DNA from: Clostridia bacterium
GTDB taxonomy: Bacteria; Bacillota; Clostridia; Christensenellales; Borkfalkiaceae
NCBI GenBank assembly: GCA_017421905.1
Contig: JAFOHH010000160.1
Coordinates: 1-5,514, forward strand
Direction: 5' to 3'
DNA: 5,514 bases
The notes below the pieces were generated by a model, which was given only the letters and a program-made list of their open reading frames with translations, searched no databases and was not told the origin of the DNA. Numbering within the stretch: the stretch's first letter is position 1; each line of letters begins with the position of its first letter. The position numbers and the translations under genes were made by a program. Positions 5,349 through 5,514 of the stretch are shown piece by piece.

Positions 5349-5514
5349 TTACGCTTGTGCCTTTGCAACTTGCTTTGCAACTTCTTCAGCCAAGTTTTCG
5401 CTCTTTTTCGTAAGACCTTCGCCCATTTCAAAACGAACGAATCTCTTAACAGAAAGTTCTTTACCCATTTCTTTGCCTGCTGCAGCCACAACTTTTTCGA
5501 TGGTTAGAGAAGGA
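5349..5514 (-). CDS. tsf: Elongation factor Ts, C-terminal 54 residues (5' part outside window)
   Basis: EF-Ts is the guanine nucleotide exchange factor that regenerates EF-Tu-GTP during translation in the cytoplasm. Only the C-terminal end is present: 54 codons plus a TAA stop, with the frame entering at base 5513. The visible peptide carries the typical EF-Ts ending: a VKRFVRFEMGEG segment (about 22-33 of the visible part), then a charged helix (KKSENLAEEVAKQVAKAQA) like the family's usual C-terminal helix. It sits directly upstream of pyrH, which is the conserved position for tsf in many bacteria and supports the call. The start, ribosome site and EF-Tu contact domains lie beyond the window edge. 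Another open frame on the same strand (5261-5491) overlaps this region but has no family resemblance, so I reject it in favour of this one. The identification is firm; completeness of the gene cannot be judged. Confidence 0.93.
   Translation of the reverse strand, partial: PSLTIEKVVAAAGKEMGKELSVKRFVRFEMGEGLTKKSENLAEEVAKQVAKAQA

Noticed and set aside
5261..5491. A 76-codon minus-strand frame between tsf and pyrH
   Set aside because: It runs out of frame through the tsf 3' end and the hairpin. The tsf frame gives clear EF-Ts sequence, whereas this one gives no recognisable protein.
1..5514. Search for mobile elements, CRISPR repeats, tRNA/rRNA genes, riboswitches or a defence-type system
   Set aside because: Coding sequence fills almost the whole window with conserved housekeeping genes. 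No gap exceeds 90 bases, and none shows repeats, conserved RNA folds or foreign-looking genes.

Overview
This window is a stretch of bacterial core housekeeping operon. Every gene lies on the minus strand, so transcription runs from the high coordinates down to base 1. In transcription order it contains: the 3' end of tsf (EF-Ts), pyrH (UMP kinase), frr (ribosome recycling factor), uppS (undecaprenyl-PP synthase), cdsA (CDP-diacylglycerol synthase), dxr (DXP reductoisomerase) and rseP (RIP-type site-2 metalloprotease). This is the well-known tsf-pyrH-frr-uppS-cdsA-dxr-rseP order. That order, the strong GGAG/GGAGG ribosome sites, moderate base composition and the use of the MEP isoprenoid pathway suggest a Bacillota (Firmicutes) bacterium, most likely a Clostridia lineage. 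That assignment is inferred from gene order and sequence style, not from a database match.

Layout. Bases 5349-5514 hold the last 54 codons of tsf. An 88-base gap follows, with a perfect 13-bp hairpin that could be a partial terminator, and then pyrH (4555-5259). After 38 bases comes frr (3947-4516). After 9 bases comes uppS (3239-3937, TTG start), whose ribosome site begins inside the frr stop codon. cdsA (2424-3236) starts 2 bases after uppS stops. A 73-base gap before dxr carries a credible sigma-70-type promoter. dxr (1193-2350) overlaps rseP (57-1202) by 10 bases. A strong intrinsic terminator at 11-45 closes the unit, and bases 1-10 hold nothing recognisable.

How the genes work together. 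tsf and frr serve translation elongation and ribosome recycling, and pyrH supplies UDP for RNA, DNA and sugar nucleotides. dxr commits carbon to isoprenoids, and uppS uses the resulting C5 units to make the undecaprenyl carrier for peptidoglycan. cdsA makes the central precursor of anionic phospholipids. rseP is a membrane protease of the stress-signalling and signal-peptide clean-up type. The common theme is protein synthesis linked to envelope growth.

All seven genes are intact where visible and look ordinary, and I see no mobile element, CRISPR array, RNA gene or novel system. The points worth a second look are modest: the tsf-pyrH hairpin, the promoter and dyad before dxr, a terminator-like hairpin inside dxr, a Ser in place of a normally conserved Asn in UMP kinase, the tandem TTG start of uppS, and the low-complexity loop in RseP.
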